64,000 bases of DNA from Clostridium_AD frigoriphilum (GTDB lineage: Bacteria; Bacillota; Clostridia; Clostridiales; Clostridiaceae): assembly GCF_036541405.1 (NCBI RefSeq), contig NZ_JAZHFS010000002.1:1-64000 (forward strand), read 5' to 3'. The notes beneath the pieces are model-generated. The model did not search any database, had not been told where the DNA came from, and worked only from the letters and a program-made list of their open reading frames with translations. Positions 44,100-52,521 of the stretch are shown here, one piece after another; the first letter of the stretch is position 1, and each line of letters starts with the position of its first letter. The position numbers and the translations under genes are program-made.

Positions 44100-44288
44100 A
44101 AAAGTGAGTTATAAAGTATAATTATTATACTTATATTCATATCTAATTATATACAAAAATCATATTTAAGTAAAGCTTATGTGTGGTTTTATTTTTATGT
44201 TTGAGGTAAAGCGGATGAGGTATGTAAATACTTTTTTTATTATAAAATACAAAATTATGTAGTGAAAACACGTTATACATAAAGAGGT

Positions 44289-44317
44289 AGAGGGCAATTA
44301 GATGCCTTCTTTTTTAT
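44289..44317 (+). terminator. Leader terminator before the deoR gene
   Basis: AGAGGGCA (44289-44296) pairs with TGCCTTCT (44303-44310), one G-U, then TTTTTT. It lies between the promoter at 44070 and the start of the DeoR gene, so transcription is probably attenuated or the leader ends as a small RNA. Confidence 0.7.
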
Positions 44318-44351
44318 TTAAGTGGCAAAATTTATACAAGGGGGAATAGGA

Positions 44352-45110
44352 ATGTTATCAATAGAAAGATTAGAAATTATAAAGCAAACAGCCTTAAGCG
44401 AAAAAAAACTATATGTTTCAAAGTTAAGCGAAAAATTTGATGTAACAGAAGAAACAATAAGGCGAGATTTAGAAAAACTAGAACAACAAGGTTTAGTTAC
44501 TAGAAGTTATGGTGGGGCAATATTGAATGCTCAAATAACAAATGAGGATATACCTTTTTATAAAAGGTCAAAGATTGATATGGAAGAAAAAATATACATA
44601 GCATCAAAAGCAATAGAATTTATTAAAGAAGATAGTACGATAATGGCAGATTGTAGTTCAACTGTACTTGAGGTCTTGAAGCTAATTAGAGATAGAAGTG
44701 ACGTAACAGTTATAACAAACTCAGTTGAGGTTCTTAGTGAACTTAATCAATCAGAACTAAATATTATATCAACGGGTGGTGGAATAAAGCAAAGATCTTT
44801 ATCACTTCAAGGACCTATAACGCATTGTACTATTAGAAAATATAGTGTAGATTTAGCTTTTGTGAGCTGCAAAGGAATGGATATTAAAAAAGGAATATTA
44901 GACTCAAATGAAGAAGAGGCAGAAATTAAAAATACTATGATAGAGCAAGCCAGTAAGGTGATTTTATTAATTGATCATAGTAAATATGATAAAACTTCTT
45001 TCGTAAAGCTTTTTGATTATGAAAATATAGATTATATCATTACAGATAAGGCACCAAGAGAAGAATGGTTAAAATTATTACATTCTAATAACATTGAAAT
45101 TATATATTAA
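44352..45110 (+). CDS. DeoR/GlpR family regulator, probable rhamnose regulator
   Basis: About 252 residues from ATG 44352 (ribosome binding site AAGGGGGAA); the GTG at 44322 is in frame but follows the terminator directly. N-terminal DeoR helix-turn-helix: LYVSKLSEKFDVTEETIRRDLE, KLEQQGLVTRSYGGAI; C-terminal sugar-phosphate-sensing domain: DSTIMADCSSTVLEVLKLI, LNIISTGGGIKQRSLSLQGP, DLAFVSCKGMD, EAEIKNTMIEQASKVILLIDHSK. Its position ahead of rhaD-fucO and the DeoR-type tandem tract in front of rhaD suggest control by a rhamnose intermediate, as for RhaR of bacilli. Confidence 0.9.
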   Translation: MLSIERLEIIKQTALSEKKLYVSKLSEKFDVTEETIRRDLEKLEQQGLVTRSYGGAILNAQITNEDIPFYKRSKIDMEEKIYIASKAIEFIKEDSTIMADCSSTVLEVLKLIRDRSDVTVITNSVEVLSELNQSELNIISTGGGIKQRSLSLQGPITHCTIRKYSVDLAFVSCKGMDIKKGILDSNEEEAEIKNTMIEQASKVILLIDHSKYDKTSFVKLFDYENIDYIITDKAPREEWLKLLHSNNIEIIY

Positions 45111-45121
45111 TAAAAAAACTA

Positions 45122-45179
45122 TAAAATTAAGTTAAAGAGCTACCAAAATTATTTTTGGTAGCTCTTTAACTTAATTTTA
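45122..45179 (+). terminator. Very long perfect hairpin after the deoR gene
   Basis: 27-bp perfect arms (45122-45148 and 45153-45179; core GAGCTACCAAAA / TTTTGGTAGCTC) with a 4-nt loop TTAT. The right arm supplies its own T-rich end. Far longer than a normal terminator. Confidence 0.85.
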
Positions 45180-45186
45180 GGATAAT

Positions 45187-45235
45187 AAGAAAAACAAACA
45201 AAAACAAGAAAAACAAAACAAAAACAACAGAAAAC
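45187..45235. promoter_or_regulatory. A/C-rich tandem tract ahead of rhaD
   Basis: About 49 nt almost free of G and T on this strand, made of AAAAACAA-type units (AACAAACAAAAAC, AAAACAAAACAAAAAC). Read on the other strand it is a series of TTTTTGTTT direct repeats, the format of DeoR-family operators. It begins after the long hairpin; ACGATTG follows at 45234. Confidence 0.5.
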
Positions 45236-45364
45236 GATTGTATTTATAGAAAGAATGAAGTATACTTTAAGAAGTTAGATTTTGCAAAATGTACTACATA
45301 AAATAAAACGTGATAGAATATTAAAATTAAAAATATAATTATAAAATGAAAGTGGGAGATTAAA

Positions 45365-46183
45365 ATGAATATAGAAAATATGAAATTCATACAAAACTTT
45401 AAAAAAATTGCAAATGATGCATGGCTTAAGGGTTGGCATGAAAGAAACGGTGGAAACATAACTTACAGATTAACACAGGAGGAAGTATCAGCAGTTAAAG
45501 GCATTATTAATGAAGAGTCAGCATATACTCCAATTGGAGTAACTGTTGAAAACTTAGCTAATGAGTATTTTCTAGTAACAGGAAGTGGAAAATTCATAAG
45601 AAATATGACTGTATGTTTAGAAGAAAATGCAGGACTCATAAAGATTGATGAAAAAGGCGAAAATTACAAAATAGTTTGGGGATTAATAAATGGAGCAAGA
45701 CCAACAAGTGAAGTAACATCACATTTAATGAGTCATTCAATAAAGAAAGAAAAAACAAAGGGAACATACAGAGTTATAATGCATTCACATACTACAAACG
45801 CTATAGCTTTAACATTTGTATTACCACTAGATGGCAAGGTATTTACTAGAGAATTGTGGGAAATGGCAACAGAATGCCCTGTAGTATTCCCAGGCGGAAT
45901 AGGCATAGTACCTTGGATGGTTCCAGGTGGAGCTCCGATTGCAGAAGCAACTGGTAAATTAATGAAAGAACATGATGTTGTAATTTGGGCACATCACGGA
46001 ATGTTCTGCGCTGGTGAAACTCTAGATTTAACTTTTGGACTTATGGATACAGTAGAGAAATCAGCTGAAATCTTAGTTAAAGTATTATCAATGGGTGGAA
46101 AAAAGCAAACAATAACATCTCAAAACTTTAGAGACTTAGCAAAAGATTTTAATGTTAATATTTCAGAAGACTATTTAGTTTAA
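45365..46183 (+). CDS. rhaD: Rhamnulose-1-phosphate aldolase
   Basis: 272 residues, class II aldolase, normal length. GWHERNGGNITYRLT is the RhaD-specific N-terminal motif; zinc ligands lie in VIMHSHTTNAIALTF and WAHHGMFCAG; VFPGGIGIVPWMVPGGAPIA is also family-specific. It splits L-rhamnulose-1-phosphate into DHAP and L-lactaldehyde. Followed after 41 bp by fucO. Confidence 0.95.
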   Translation: MNIENMKFIQNFKKIANDAWLKGWHERNGGNITYRLTQEEVSAVKGIINEESAYTPIGVTVENLANEYFLVTGSGKFIRNMTVCLEENAGLIKIDEKGENYKIVWGLINGARPTSEVTSHLMSHSIKKEKTKGTYRVIMHSHTTNAIALTFVLPLDGKVFTRELWEMATECPVVFPGGIGIVPWMVPGGAPIAEATGKLMKEHDVVIWAHHGMFCAGETLDLTFGLMDTVEKSAEILVKVLSMGGKKQTITSQNFRDLAKDFNVNISEDYLV

Positions 46184-46224
46184 TTTTTTATTAAAAAATA
46201 TATTCTAAAAGGAGATTGATTATT

Positions 46225-47376
46225 ATGGCAAACAGAATGGTTTTAAATGAGACAAGTTACATAGGCGCAGGAGCAATAACGAATATTGCGCAAGAGGTTA
46301 AAACTAGAGGTTTTAAAAAAGCATTAGTAGTAACTGATAAAGATTTAATAAAATTTAATGTAGCTTGCAAGGTAACAGATTTACTTAAAGAAAATGGTTT
46401 AGAATTTGAAATTTTTGATAATGTAAAAGCTAATCCTACTATAAGTGTAGTAAAAAGTGGTATAGCGATGTTTAAGGAAGCTGGTGCAGATTACTTAGTA
46501 GCTATCGGTGGAGGTTCATCTATTGATACTGCGAAAGCTATAGGGATTATTATAAATAATCCTGAATTTTCAGATGTAAGAAGTCTTGAAGGTGCAGCTA
46601 TTACTAAAAATAAATCAATACCTATTATTGCAATTCCTACAACAGCTGGAACTGCAGCAGAAGTTACTATTAATTATGTAATCACTGATGAAGAAAGAAA
46701 ACGTAAATTTGTATGTGTAGATCCACATGATATTCCAGTTATAGCAGTTGTTGATTCAGAGATGATGTCATCAATGCCAAAGGGACTAACAGCAGCTACT
46801 GGTATGGATGCTTTAACTCATGCAATTGAAGGATATATTACAAAAGGTGCTTGGGAGTTAACAGACACTCTCCATTTAAAAGCTATTGAAATAATTTCAC
46901 GCTCACTTAGAAGTGCAGTAGCAAATGAACCAAAGGGAAGAGAAGATATGGCCCTTGGGCAATACGTTGCAGGTATGGGATTTAGTAATGTAGGTCTTGG
47001 TCTTGTTCATGGAATGGCACATCCACTTGGAGCTTTTTATGATACACCACATGGAATTGCTAATGCAGTAATATTGCCTTATGTTATGGAATATAATGCA
47101 GGCTCTACTGGCGAAAAATATAGAGAAGTAGCCCGTGCAATGCGAGTTCCAAATGTAGATAACATGTCCAAGGAAGAATATAGAAAGGCAGCTATTGATG
47201 CTGTTAAGAAACTTTCAGGGGATGTTGGAATTCCAAAGACATTAAAAGAAATTGGAGTTAAGAAGGAAGATCTAGAAGCACTTGCACAGTCAGCTATGGC
47301 AGATGCATGTACTCCAGGTAATCCAAGAGATACAAGTGTTAAAGAAATATTTGAAGTTTACAAATCAATTTTCTAA
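46225..47376 (+). CDS. fucO: Lactaldehyde reductase (1,2-propanediol oxidoreductase)
   Basis: About 383 residues from ATG 46225 (ribosome binding site AAAGGAGA); an in-frame TTG at 46216 is too close to it. Iron-dependent group III alcohol dehydrogenase: AIGGGSSIDTAKAIGIII, IPTTAGTAAEVTINYVI, GMDALTHAIEGYITKGAWE, GLVHGMAHPLGAFYDTPHG. Reduces L-lactaldehyde from the aldolase to 1,2-propanediol, disposing of NADH. Forms an operon with rhaD. Confidence 0.95.
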   Translation: MANRMVLNETSYIGAGAITNIAQEVKTRGFKKALVVTDKDLIKFNVACKVTDLLKENGLEFEIFDNVKANPTISVVKSGIAMFKEAGADYLVAIGGGSSIDTAKAIGIIINNPEFSDVRSLEGAAITKNKSIPIIAIPTTAGTAAEVTINYVITDEERKRKFVCVDPHDIPVIAVVDSEMMSSMPKGLTAATGMDALTHAIEGYITKGAWELTDTLHLKAIEIISRSLRSAVANEPKGREDMALGQYVAGMGFSNVGLGLVHGMAHPLGAFYDTPHGIANAVILPYVMEYNAGSTGEKYREVARAMRVPNVDNMSKEEYRKAAIDAVKKLSGDVGIPKTLKEIGVKKEDLEALAQSAMADACTPGNPRDTSVKEIFEVYKSIF

Positions 47377-47390
47377 TAAACAATATATAT

Positions 47391-47438
47391 ATATACAAAA
47401 AAACGGATTACCTTAAGGTAGTCCATTTTTTTGTATAT
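47391..47438 (+). terminator. Terminator after fucO
   Basis: ATATACAAAAAAA-C-GGATTACC / GGTAGTCC-A-TTTTTTTGTATAT, loop TTAA. Strong stem and T-run. Confidence 0.9.
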
Positions 47439-47526
47439 GTTAGAAATAAGTACCCTAACAAATAGAAAACTTCAGTGGAACTATAAATATTATTTTCAAG
47501 TTGTCAATGCATCTTCTTTGAAGATG

Positions 47527-47553
47527 TTGTAGCGACCCAGCAGATGATTTAAT
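47527..47553 (+). repeat. Conserved 27-nt element, copy A
   Basis: Contains AGCGACCCAG and ATGATTTAAT. It matches copy B (56410-56436) at 24 of 27 positions while flanks are unrelated. It follows a small hairpin (GCATCTTC/GAAGATGT) and lies 87 bp before the csbD start. Function unknown. Confidence 0.65.
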
Positions 47554-47640
47554 TGGATAAAAAGAGTGAAATGTTGGAATAGTAATGGTATTGTAATCAC
47601 ATGAATAAGGAAGTTTAATAAATTAAAATGGAGGTGTCAA

Positions 47641-47856
47641 ATGACAGATCTAAAAAACAAATTTGATAGTGCAAAGGATAAGATTTTGGGAAAAACTAAG
47701 GAGAATGTTGGAAAGGCAACTGGTAGTGAAGAGACGGAACTTAAAGGGAAGGCTCAGTCACAAACCGGGGAGTTTAAGGAGAAATTTGGTGAATTTAAAG
47801 AGAAGGTAGCAAAAAAAATTAATGATACATTAGATAAGAATGAAGAAAAGAAATAG
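47641..47856 (+). CDS. CsbD family stress protein
   Basis: 71 residues, hydrophilic, Lys/Glu-rich. KDKILGKTKENVGKATGSEE and ELKGKAQSQTGEFKEKFGEF are the CsbD repeats. In bacilli CsbD is a general-stress (sigma-B) protein of unknown biochemical role. Ribosome binding site GGAGGTG. Monocistronic, ended by a strong terminator. Confidence 0.92.
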   Translation: MTDLKNKFDSAKDKILGKTKENVGKATGSEETELKGKAQSQTGEFKEKFGEFKEKVAKKINDTLDKNEEKK

Positions 47857-47893
47857 ATGGCTTTAGAAAAATTTATTTTGGATAAAGAGACTT

Positions 47894-47942
47894 AAAAAGC
47901 AAAAAAACTTCGGAAAAGTACAGCCGAAGTTTTTTTGCTTTT
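47894..47942. terminator. Terminator after csbD
   Basis: A 19-bp perfect stem (AAAAGCAAAAAAACTTCGG with CCGAAG and the T-rich complement) around about 10 nt, between convergent csbD and araE. Confidence 0.9.
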
Positions 47943-47990
47943 GGATATATTAGTTTGTAAATCTATTCTGTAATTTTAAATCAAATAAAT

Positions 47991-49382
47991 TTAAGCAACA
48001 TTTTTTTTCTTGTTTTTAGGAATCCAGAACTTTTCAATCTCTTCTAATGATTTATTTTTAGTTTCTGGAACAGACGTTGTAACAAATATGAAGCAAATAA
48101 CATTTAATCCGCAGAATATCCAAAAGGTAAATGCACCGCCAATACTACTAAGCAGCATTGGAGTAAATTGACCGATTGCCCAGTTAGCGCCCCATAGAAA
48201 CATAGTTGCAATGCCTGTTGCTCTTGCTCTTAAATAATTTGGGAATATTTCAGGAATCATAATCCAAGGAATTGGACCCATTGAAATACAAAATGATGCT
48301 ACAAAACCAAGAATCAAGAACAAAATAACCATTCCATTTGCATAATGTGTATAAAATGCTAAACCAATGAATAACATAAAGAAAGCCATTAATGCAGAAC
48401 CTATAGACATTAACTTTTTACGTCCAACTTTATCTATTAAGAACATAGCAAGTATTGTAGCTAAAACGTCTACAACACCTACAACGCTTGTAGCAAGAAA
48501 ACTTGAATTAGTTTTAAAACCTATCATTTCAAAAATTTTAGGACCATAATATGTAATTGAGTTCATGCCAACTGCTTGATTAAAGATGGCAAGAAAAATT
48601 CCGATTACTAAAGCTTTACGAAGCCCTGGTTTAAAAAGCTGTTTAAGAGATGAATTTTTTTCAACTATTAATGAATTAGAAATAGAATCAAACTCTTGCT
48701 TTCCGATTACAGGGCCATTAATTTTATTAAGTACAGCAGAAGCTTGATCTAATTTTCCTGCTTTTACTAAATAACGTGGACTTTCTGGAACGAAAAATAA
48801 TGTTAATAAGAATACAAAAGATGGGAATATACCACAAGCAAGCATCCAACGCCATCCAGTTGTTGTAAGCCAAGCATCACTACCCATATTTACAATCCAT
48901 AGGTTTATGAAGTATGTAAGACACATTCCTGATATAGTGAATAATTGATAGAGTGCAGAAAGTCTACCACGAATTGCAGGTGGTGCACATTCTGTAATAT
49001 AAGTTACAGATAAGGCTGAAGCCATACCAATACCTAGACCTCCAATTATTCGAGCAATAATTAAAGCTTCTACTGAATGTGATAGAGCAGATGCTAGGGC
49101 TGATACTCCAAATAAAGCAGCAGCAAACATTAATACTTTTTTTCTACCGATGAAATCACCTAAAAATCCAGAGATACCAACACCGGCGACACCACCAATC
49201 ATAATACTTGAAATTACTAGACCTTCCATCATTGGTGTTAAATTATATAGCTTTTGAAGCGAACCAATGGCTCCGGATATAACGGCTGTGTCATATCCAT
49301 ATAGTAGACCTCCTAATCCGGCAGCGCATGATATTAGTATAATAAACATTAAAGAACGTTTACTTTTAGGTTTCTCTGACAT
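47991..49382 (-). CDS. araE: Arabinose:proton symporter (sugar porter)
   Basis: 463 residues with twelve membrane segments and sugar-porter signatures: GGLLYGYDTAVISGAIG, GFLGDFIGRKKVLM, FFVPESPRYLVKAGK, AVGMNSITYYGPKIFEMIG, DKVGRKKLMSIGS, GPIPWIMIPEIFPN, SVPETKNKSLEEIEKFW. AraE identity comes from the neighbouring araR and araBDA and from a cre plus AraR-type box upstream. Xylose could be a secondary substrate. Confidence 0.9.
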   Translation of the reverse strand: MSEKPKSKRSLMFIILISCAAGLGGLLYGYDTAVISGAIGSLQKLYNLTPMMEGLVISSIMIGGVAGVGISGFLGDFIGRKKVLMFAAALFGVSALASALSHSVEALIIARIIGGLGIGMASALSVTYITECAPPAIRGRLSALYQLFTISGMCLTYFINLWIVNMGSDAWLTTTGWRWMLACGIFPSFVFLLTLFFVPESPRYLVKAGKLDQASAVLNKINGPVIGKQEFDSISNSLIVEKNSSLKQLFKPGLRKALVIGIFLAIFNQAVGMNSITYYGPKIFEMIGFKTNSSFLATSVVGVVDVLATILAMFLIDKVGRKKLMSIGSALMAFFMLFIGLAFYTHYANGMVILFLILGFVASFCISMGPIPWIMIPEIFPNYLRARATGIATMFLWGANWAIGQFTPMLLSSIGGAFTFWIFCGLNVICFIFVTTSVPETKNKSLEEIEKFWIPKNKKKNVA

Positions 49383-49439
49383 TTTAAATCCTCCTCATAT
49401 GTTATATTTATTATTTTTTTTTACTTTTAGTATTAGTTT

Positions 49440-49482
49440 TGCAAGCGATTACAAGCTTATAATAATATATATACGTACAAAT
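49440..49482 (-). promoter_or_regulatory. cre site and AraR box of araE
   Basis: TGCAAGCGATTACA (49440-49453) fits the cre consensus fully. ATATATACGTACAAAT (49467-49482) agrees with 14 of 16 positions of the ATTTGTACGTACAAAT AraR box of bacilli. Both lie upstream of araE, so repression by AraR and CcpA is inferred. Confidence 0.8.
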
Positions 49483-49520
49483 GTCAATGAAAATGTAACA
49501 GTTGTAGGTACAAATAGAAA

Positions 49521-49577
49521 ACAAATAAACCATAAACCGCTATAATATCGTAAAATAGCTTATGGTTTATGGTTTAT
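49521..49577 (-). terminator. Terminator of araR
   Basis: AAATAAACCATAAACC and GGTTTATGGTTTATTT form a 16-bp stem, with CTAT/ATAG pairing inside. Read on the minus strand it follows the araR stop directly and ends in TTTGTTTTC. Confidence 0.8.
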
Positions 49578-49578
49578 T

Positions 49579-50664
49579 TTAAAGTTGTGTCGTTGAATTT
49601 CTAATAACAAGACTAGGTTCATATAATATAGAATCACTGTCATCAAATTTATTATTATTATTAACTAATTTTATTATTAAATTAGCAGCGTCCTTGCCCA
49701 TTTGTTCTTTTGGGTGTGTAATGGAGGTTAGCTTTGGAACCATAATTCTTGATAACATAGAGTCATCAAAGCCGATAATTGAAAGGCCTTCTGGAATTTT
49801 TATTTGCAATTTATTTGCAATGCTTGATACCATATATGCGATTTCATCATTATAACAAAATATACCTGTAGGACGATTGCTAGATTTGAGTACACTCTCT
49901 ATCCTTTGGGGAAGTACTGTTTCCACTTCTTCTGAAAGGTAAGTTAAAATTTGATTTGGCGACGATGCAATCTCATTCGTTTGACATTCTGTAATAAATC
50001 CATTCATTCTATGGATACCTTGGGAATCATCAACTTTAAATATACCCGTTATGTTAGTGTGACCTAAAGAAAGTAAGTGTTTAGTTGCAATCTTTCCACC
50101 TTTAAAATCATTAATCCGTAAGTTTGGGACTTTGATTTCATAATAGGAAGCATTAATCATAACAATAGGAATATTTTTAGCTAATATGTTATTTAGATAT
50201 TCTAGATTGTGAATTTGATATGCACTTTTTGTTGGTTCTAATATAAGGCCATCTATTTCATGTGCTAGCAAATTTTTTAAATTACTATTCTCAAGCATTA
50301 TGTTATTACTAGTAGATGATAATAAAAGTGAATAAGACTGGGCATAGAGAGTACTTTCAATACCACGGATTATATCTGGAAATATATAATTTGATATATG
50401 AGTTGTAAGAACACCTATATTTTTATTCTTTTTTAAGTGAATACTATTTTGTTTCCAATCAGATAGATATATTCCACTTCCTTGTATTCGATATACATAC
50501 TGCGCAGCATTTAAATCACTGATAGCTCTCCTTACGGTATGCCTGCTTACATTAAAGAGAGACATTAGTTCTGATTCAGTTGGGAGCTTATCGTTTGGCT
50601 TATATTTTTCAGTAATTGCCCAATTAATAATTTTATCTATTACTTCTTCGTATTTGTGCTTCAT
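49579..50664 (-). CDS. araR: Arabinose repressor AraR
   Basis: 361 residues with the hybrid AraR architecture: an N-terminal GntR winged helix (YEEVIDKIINWAITEKYKP, KLPTESELMSLFNVSRHTVR, RIQGSGIYLSDW) joined to a LacI-type ligand domain (NIGVLTTHISNYIFPDIIRG, HEIDGLILEP, GHTNITGIFKVDDSQGIHR, IIGFDDSMLSRIMVPKLTSI). It represses arabinose genes until arabinose binds. Divergent from araB; AraR-type boxes flank it on both sides. Confidence 0.95.
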   Translation of the reverse strand: MKHKYEEVIDKIINWAITEKYKPNDKLPTESELMSLFNVSRHTVRRAISDLNAAQYVYRIQGSGIYLSDWKQNSIHLKKNKNIGVLTTHISNYIFPDIIRGIESTLYAQSYSLLLSSTSNNIMLENSNLKNLLAHEIDGLILEPTKSAYQIHNLEYLNNILAKNIPIVMINASYYEIKVPNLRINDFKGGKIATKHLLSLGHTNITGIFKVDDSQGIHRMNGFITECQTNEIASSPNQILTYLSEEVETVLPQRIESVLKSSNRPTGIFCYNDEIAYMVSSIANKLQIKIPEGLSIIGFDDSMLSRIMVPKLTSITHPKEQMGKDAANLIIKLVNNNNKFDDSDSILYEPSLVIRNSTTQL

Positions 50665-50737
50665 ATGTATCTCCTATAATAATTTATTTCATAAAATATT
50701 ATATCAGAAGATAGGGGCATTCACAATGATATTTAAA

Positions 50738-50814
50738 ATTAGTACGTATGAATAATAAATATATCTTGACAATTATACGAATAAATACTATAGTTTGTAT
50801 TGAAAGCGATTACT
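50738..50814 (+). promoter_or_regulatory. araB promoter with two AraR boxes and a cre
   Basis: TTGACA (50766-50771), 17 bp, TATAGT (50789-50794). AraR-like boxes: ATTAGTACGTATGAAT (50738-50753) upstream and AATTATACGAATAAAT (50771-50786) inside the promoter spacer. cre TGAAAGCGATTACT (50801-50814) lies just after the start point, suited to roadblock repression. The two AraR boxes are 33 bp apart, about three turns, compatible with cooperative binding. Confidence 0.8.
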
Positions 50815-50832
50815 AAGAAGGGGGTCAATAAA

Positions 50833-52518
50833 ATGACAACAAAATATACAGTTGGAGTTGACTACGGAACTTTGTCTTCAAGGGCGGTGGTTGTAAACTT
50901 AGAAAATGGAAAAGTTTTATCATCTGCAGTAAAAAATTACCCAAGTGCGGTAATTGATGAAACCTTACCGGGAACTACGATTAAATTAGGTAATAATTGG
51001 GCACTTCAAGATCCAAATGATTATTATGAATGTTTTATAGCAACAGTTAAAGAGGCCGTTAATGAGGCAACGAAAACAATTTCAAAAGATGATATTATAG
51101 GAGTAGCTATTGATTTTACAGCGTGTACTGTACTTCCTGTAAAAAACGATGGTACCCCTTTGATGAATATAAAAGAATGGCATGATAACCCACATGCATG
51201 GGTTAAACTTTGGAAACATCATGCGGCGCAAGAGCAAGCAGATAGGCTAAATGCTATTGCAAGAGAACGTAATGAACCATGGCTTAAGTATTATGGTGGT
51301 AAAATTTCATCAGAATGGTTATTTCCAAAACTAATGCAAATAGCTGAAGAAGCACCTGATGTATATGCAGCTATGGATGACTTTATAGAAGCAACAGACT
51401 GGTTGACATGGCAGTTAACTGGTAAAAAAATAAAAAATGCAACTACTGCAGGTTATAAAGCAATATGGAATGCTGAAACAGGATTCCCAAGCAATGAATT
51501 TTTTAAAGAACTAAATCCATTAATGGAAAATGTAATTGAAGATAAAATTGGTACTAAGTTTTATCCTGTAGGAACTAAAGCAGGTGGGCTTCTTGAAAAA
51601 GTAGCTAAGGCTACTGGCTTAAACGTAGGCATTGCTGTAGGAGTTGGAAATGTTGATGCTCATGTTTCAGTTGCACCAACTGGAGTTGTAAGACCAAGAA
51701 CTATGCTTAACATTATGGGCACATCCACTTGTGATATTACACTTGGGGAAAAAGAAATACCAGTACCTGGTATGTGCGGTGTAGTTAAGGATGGTGCTGT
51801 ACCAGGATTTTATGCTTATGAATCTGGTCAAAATGCCGTTGGAGATATTTTTGGATGGTTTGTTAATAACCAGGTTCCAGAAAGATATTTCAAAGAGGCA
51901 GAGGAAAAGGGTTTAAATATTCATCAGTTACTTGAAGCAAAGGCTAAAAAATTAAAAATTGGTGAGAGTGGATTAATAGCATTAGATTGGTGGAATGGAA
52001 ATCGTTCTATTCTAGTAGATACAGATTTAACTGGTTTAGTACTTGGAATGAATATGGATACAAAACCAGAAGAAATATATCGAGCTTTAATAGAAGCAAC
52101 AGCATTTGGTAAAAGGTTGATTATAGATACTTTTGAAGAAAATGGTGTTCCAATTGATACTTTAACGGTTTGTGGTGGGTTACCTCACAGAAATCAAATG
52201 TTAAATCAAATTTATGCTGATGTTACTAATAAAGAAATGTTTATATCAGAGCATCATCAAGCACCTGCAATTGGAGCCGCAATGTTTGCCGCTGTTGCTG
52301 CTGGCAAAGAAGCTTTTGGTTACGATACTATACAAGAGGCATCAAAGAAAATGGCAAGACTTAAAGAAAACTCAATAAAACCAATTCCAGAAAATGTTAA
52401 ACGTTATGAAGCAATTTATAAAGAGTATGTAAAACTACATGATTACTTTGGTCGTGGTGCCAATGATGTAATGAAACACTTGAAGAAGATTAAGGAATCC
52501 GTATCGAAGGAGGGTTAA
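50833..52518 (+). CDS. araB: Ribulokinase
   Basis: About 561 residues from ATG 50833 (ribosome binding site AGAAGGGGG); the upstream in-frame TTG at 50800 overlaps the cre. FGGY kinase: YTVGVDYGTLSSRAVVV, GVAIDFTACTVLPV, KEWHDNPHAWVKLWKHHAA, NIMGTSTCDITLGE, LTVCGGLPHRNQMLNQI. Phosphorylates L-ribulose. First gene of araBDA; 3 bp from araD. Confidence 0.96.
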   Translation: MTTKYTVGVDYGTLSSRAVVVNLENGKVLSSAVKNYPSAVIDETLPGTTIKLGNNWALQDPNDYYECFIATVKEAVNEATKTISKDDIIGVAIDFTACTVLPVKNDGTPLMNIKEWHDNPHAWVKLWKHHAAQEQADRLNAIARERNEPWLKYYGGKISSEWLFPKLMQIAEEAPDVYAAMDDFIEATDWLTWQLTGKKIKNATTAGYKAIWNAETGFPSNEFFKELNPLMENVIEDKIGTKFYPVGTKAGGLLEKVAKATGLNVGIAVGVGNVDAHVSVAPTGVVRPRTMLNIMGTSTCDITLGEKEIPVPGMCGVVKDGAVPGFYAYESGQNAVGDIFGWFVNNQVPERYFKEAEEKGLNIHQLLEAKAKKLKIGESGLIALDWWNGNRSILVDTDLTGLVLGMNMDTKPEEIYRALIEATAFGKRLIIDTFEENGVPIDTLTVCGGLPHRNQMLNQIYADVTNKEMFISEHHQAPAIGAAMFAAVAAGKEAFGYDTIQEASKKMARLKENSIKPIPENVKRYEAIYKEYVKLHDYFGRGANDVMKHLKKIKESVSKEG

Positions 52519-52521
52519 TTT

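Noticed and set aside
44322..44351. GTG start for the DeoR gene
   Set aside because: It would begin 5 bp after a terminator without a ribosome binding site; ATG 44352 has AAGGGGGAA.
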